Shown: piece by piece, positions 6,376 to 7,256 of the stretch
Numbering within the stretch: position 1 is the first letter of the stretch
Layout of the letters: the number at the start of each line of letters is the position of its first letter
From: an uncultured Bacilli bacterium
GTDB taxonomy: Bacteria; Bacillota_I; Bacilli_A; RF39; UBA660
Assembly: GCA_949025205.1 (NCBI GenBank)
Contig: CARMXJ010000055.1
Coordinates: 1-7,256, forward strand
DNA: 7,256 nucleotides
Reading direction: 5' to 3'
The notes under the pieces: model-generated
The model's database searches: none
What the model saw: only the letters and a program-made list of their open reading frames with translations
Told to the model about the DNA's origin: nothing
Program-made: the position numbers and the translations under genes

Positions 6376-6388
6376 TAGTTTACAAATA

Positions 6389-6732
6389 AATATGAAGTAG
6401 AAGAACAATTTCAAAATATGCCTGTTAATGAACAAAAGCAATTACTAGAAAAAGCAAAAAGAAGTCTTACAACTGCCCGAATTGCCTCTAGAATTTTTTT
6501 AGTGCAAGGTGGTATATTCGCGAATGAATTAATACATGATATTTTGGAACAAGATAGTCCTGTTTTTTCTGGAATAAGCAGTATTGTTTTTACGGCGGGC
6601 TTTCTTAGTACGTTCTTTTTGGGAAATCGTTTACAGGAAAATATAAGTCAATCAGAAGATTTCGTGCAAAAAGAGGAAGAAGAAATCATTCGAGAAAGAA
6701 TAAAAAAAATGGTTAGCTTTTGTATATTCTAA
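6389..6732 (+). pseudogene. 3' fragment of a small two-membrane-segment protein gene, broken by the IS
   Basis: The frame is open from the right end of the IS to TAA at 6730-6732, and just inside the element it hits TAG (6376-6378). The first ATG, 6418, has no convincing ribosome binding site. Joined to the 5' fragment, the product is 121 residues beginning MYDHNENKYEVEEQFQNM. It has a charged N-terminus, a moderately hydrophobic stretch (about 37-56), a clearer membrane segment around SIVFTAGFLSTFFLG, then an acidic/basic tail. I do not recognise the family; a small membrane protein is all that can be said. A 104-residue product from ATG 6418 could still be made at low level. Its stop overlaps the stop of the minus-strand DUF1540 gene, so the two genes converge tail to tail. 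Confidence 0.65.
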
Positions 6733-6878
6733 TCATTTTTTTTAAAACTTGCACAGTTAGTTCCTTTTTTATCGTTAGAAACTAAAATTTTACCTAAAGT
6801 ACAATAATTTTCTTTGTTATGGAATTTACAGGATTTTACTGTACAAGCTATACATTGGTTAAAATAAATCTCATCCAT
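6729..6878 (-). CDS. DUF1540-like small cysteine-rich protein
   Basis: A 49-residue protein is read on the minus strand from ATG 6876-6878 to TAG 6729-6731. The sequence contains QCIACTVKSCKF, NYCTLGKILV and TNCASF, with cysteines at 9, 12, 17, 26 and 42. This matches the pattern I know for DUF1540, a family of very small Bacillota proteins (C-x-V-x-x-C ... C-x-L-x-x-I-x-V ... T-x-C-x-S-F) thought to bind metal; its function is not established. AGGTGAT (minus strand of 6883-6889) ends four bases before the ATG, which strongly supports this start. The stop overlaps the stop of the convergent broken gene by two bases. It is divergent from the gene at 6947, with a palindromic intergenic region. 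No terminator was found downstream. The cysteine spacing and binding site make a chance frame unlikely. Confidence 0.85.
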   Translation of the reverse strand: MDEIYFNQCIACTVKSCKFHNKENYCTLGKILVSNDKKGTNCASFKKND

Positions 6879-6883
6879 CTTAA

Positions 6884-6941
6884 TCACCTGTTCTTAGTAT
6901 GAATAAGATTTTTACTTTCTATACATACTAATGATAGGTGA
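6884..6941. promoter_or_regulatory. Concentric interrupted palindrome between divergent small genes
   Basis: The order is TCACCT (6884-6889), four bases, TTAGTATG (6894-6901), 22 bases, CATACTAA (6924-6931), four bases, AGGTGA (6936-6941). All arms share one centre at 6912.5. The outer arms are the ribosome binding sites of the two divergent genes, which explains them. The inner eight-base arms are extra. They contain CATACT, a weak -10-like sequence, on each strand, but no good -35 goes with either. An operator for a dimeric regulator shared by both genes is one reading. Confidence 0.5.
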
Positions 6942-6946
6942 AAACA

Positions 6947-7150
6947 ATGAGAAAACATATTGATTATTTTTATAAATGTTACGATAAACAAGATAGAGAT
7001 GGAATTGATAGCATAATAAACGAGCGTTTTAATGAGTATGGTTATAATTTTGATAGCAATAGCAAAAAGAATGTAGATTATGATGAAGAAGCAAAAAGGA
7101 CAAATTATAAGCATTGTAAAAAAGTAATACATGAAAATAAAAAAGGATAA
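6947..7150 (+). CDS. Hypothetical 67-residue hydrophilic protein
   Basis: ATG 6947 follows AGGTGA (6936-6941) at five bases and is preferred over GTG 6938, which lies inside that site. The product begins MRKHIDYFYKCYDKQDRDG and ends VIHENKKG. It is highly charged and rich in K, D, N and Y, with two cysteines, no membrane segment and no signal peptide. I do not recognise a family. The good ribosome binding site and the divergent arrangement with the DUF1540 gene support translation. Low complexity and short length keep the call moderate. The long hydrophobic frame on the opposite strand is its complement and is not favoured. Confidence 0.55.
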   Translation: MRKHIDYFYKCYDKQDRDGIDSIINERFNEYGYNFDSNSKKNVDYDEEAKRTNYKHCKKVIHENKKG

Positions 7151-7161
7151 TTTTTGAAAGC

Positions 7162-7181
7162 AATAATATAGGTATTATTTT
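7162..7181 (+). terminator. Weak AT-only hairpin after the hypothetical gene
   Basis: AATAATA (7162-7168), TAGG loop, TATTATT (7173-7179) and two more T. It has no G-C pair in the stem, so it is at best a weak terminator for the 6947 gene. Confidence 0.3.
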
Positions 7182-7223
7182 ATAAATTTAAAGATATTTA
7201 CTGTTACTATTCACAGCTAAAAT

Positions 7224-7253
7224 GAGAGATAAATAAAAATATCTCTTATTTTT
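7224..7253 (+). terminator. Probable intrinsic terminator near window end
   Basis: AGAGATA (7225-7231) and TATCTCT (7240-7246) pair perfectly, with a G-T pair added at 7224/7247, an eight-base A-rich loop and a T-rich tail broken by one A. It probably ends transcripts from the 6947 gene, 70 bases upstream. Confidence 0.55.
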
Positions 7254-7256
7254 AAT

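Larger units (their letters stand above)
5791..6388 (+). mobile_element. IS200/IS605-family insertion sequence, tnpA only (598 bp)
   Basis: This is a single-strand-transposing element of the IS200 type. It has one short transposase gene, no terminal inverted repeats and no TnpB gene. Near-identical 19-base subterminal hairpin sequences occur in the same orientation at both ends (5798-5816 and 6355-6373, 16 of 19 bases equal). Both presumed junctions end in AAATA (5786-5790 on the left flank, 6384-6388 at the right tip), as expected when cleavage falls 3' of a target sequence and a matching right-end copy. The tips were set there because excision restores an open gene. The exact tip cannot be placed inside the shared AAATA, which does not affect the excision product. 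Confidence 0.85.

Noticed and set aside
6884..7132. Minus-strand 82-residue very hydrophobic open frame
   Set aside because: It is the complement of the charged 67-residue gene, has no good ribosome binding site, and its hydrophobicity comes from AAA/AAT-rich codons on the other strand.

Overview
The window is AT-rich (roughly 30% GC by eye). It uses TAA, TAG and TGA as stops and Gram-positive ribosome binding sites (AGGAGG, AGGTGAT, AAGGAG). Together with ezrA and the ezrA/cysteine desulfurase/thiI neighbourhood known from Bacillus subtilis, this points to a low-GC Bacillota, class Bacilli. The style of the first protein suggests an uncultured gut lineage (RF39-like or similar); that placement is an inference.

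Layout: (1) 3-944 is the 3' part of a large surface-type or phage-type protein with a DUF6273/C-type-lectin-like C-terminus, closed by an intrinsic terminator. (2) 1007-3278 is a two-gene operon: ezrA, the membrane-anchored regulator of FtsZ rings, then a GNAT acetyltransferase whose ribosome binding site overlaps the ezrA stop codon. The acetyltransferase contains a run of ten G inside its reading frame, an obvious candidate for on/off slippage. (3) 3283-5714 holds a cysteine desulfurase (the NifZ role in B. subtilis) and thiI, a sulfur relay for 4-thiouridine in tRNA. Each has its own promoter, and a very compact promoter/terminator overlap lies between them. (4) 5708-6732 is a small two-membrane-segment protein gene broken by a 598-bp IS200/IS605-type element that carries only tnpA. 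Removing the element between two AAATA copies restores an open frame of 121 codons. (5) 6729-6878, minus strand, is a 49-residue cysteine-rich DUF1540 protein. It is divergent from a 67-residue hypothetical gene (6947-7150), and the intergenic region is a concentric interrupted palindrome. A terminator-like hairpin closes the window.

Housekeeping functions (division, tRNA thiolation) sit beside accessory material: the lectin-like protein, the transposon and small hypotheticals. I found no new multi-gene system. The best leads are the poly-G tract in the acetyltransferase, the reversible-looking transposon insertion, and the symmetrical region between the last two genes. No tRNA, rRNA, CRISPR array or known riboswitch was recognised.
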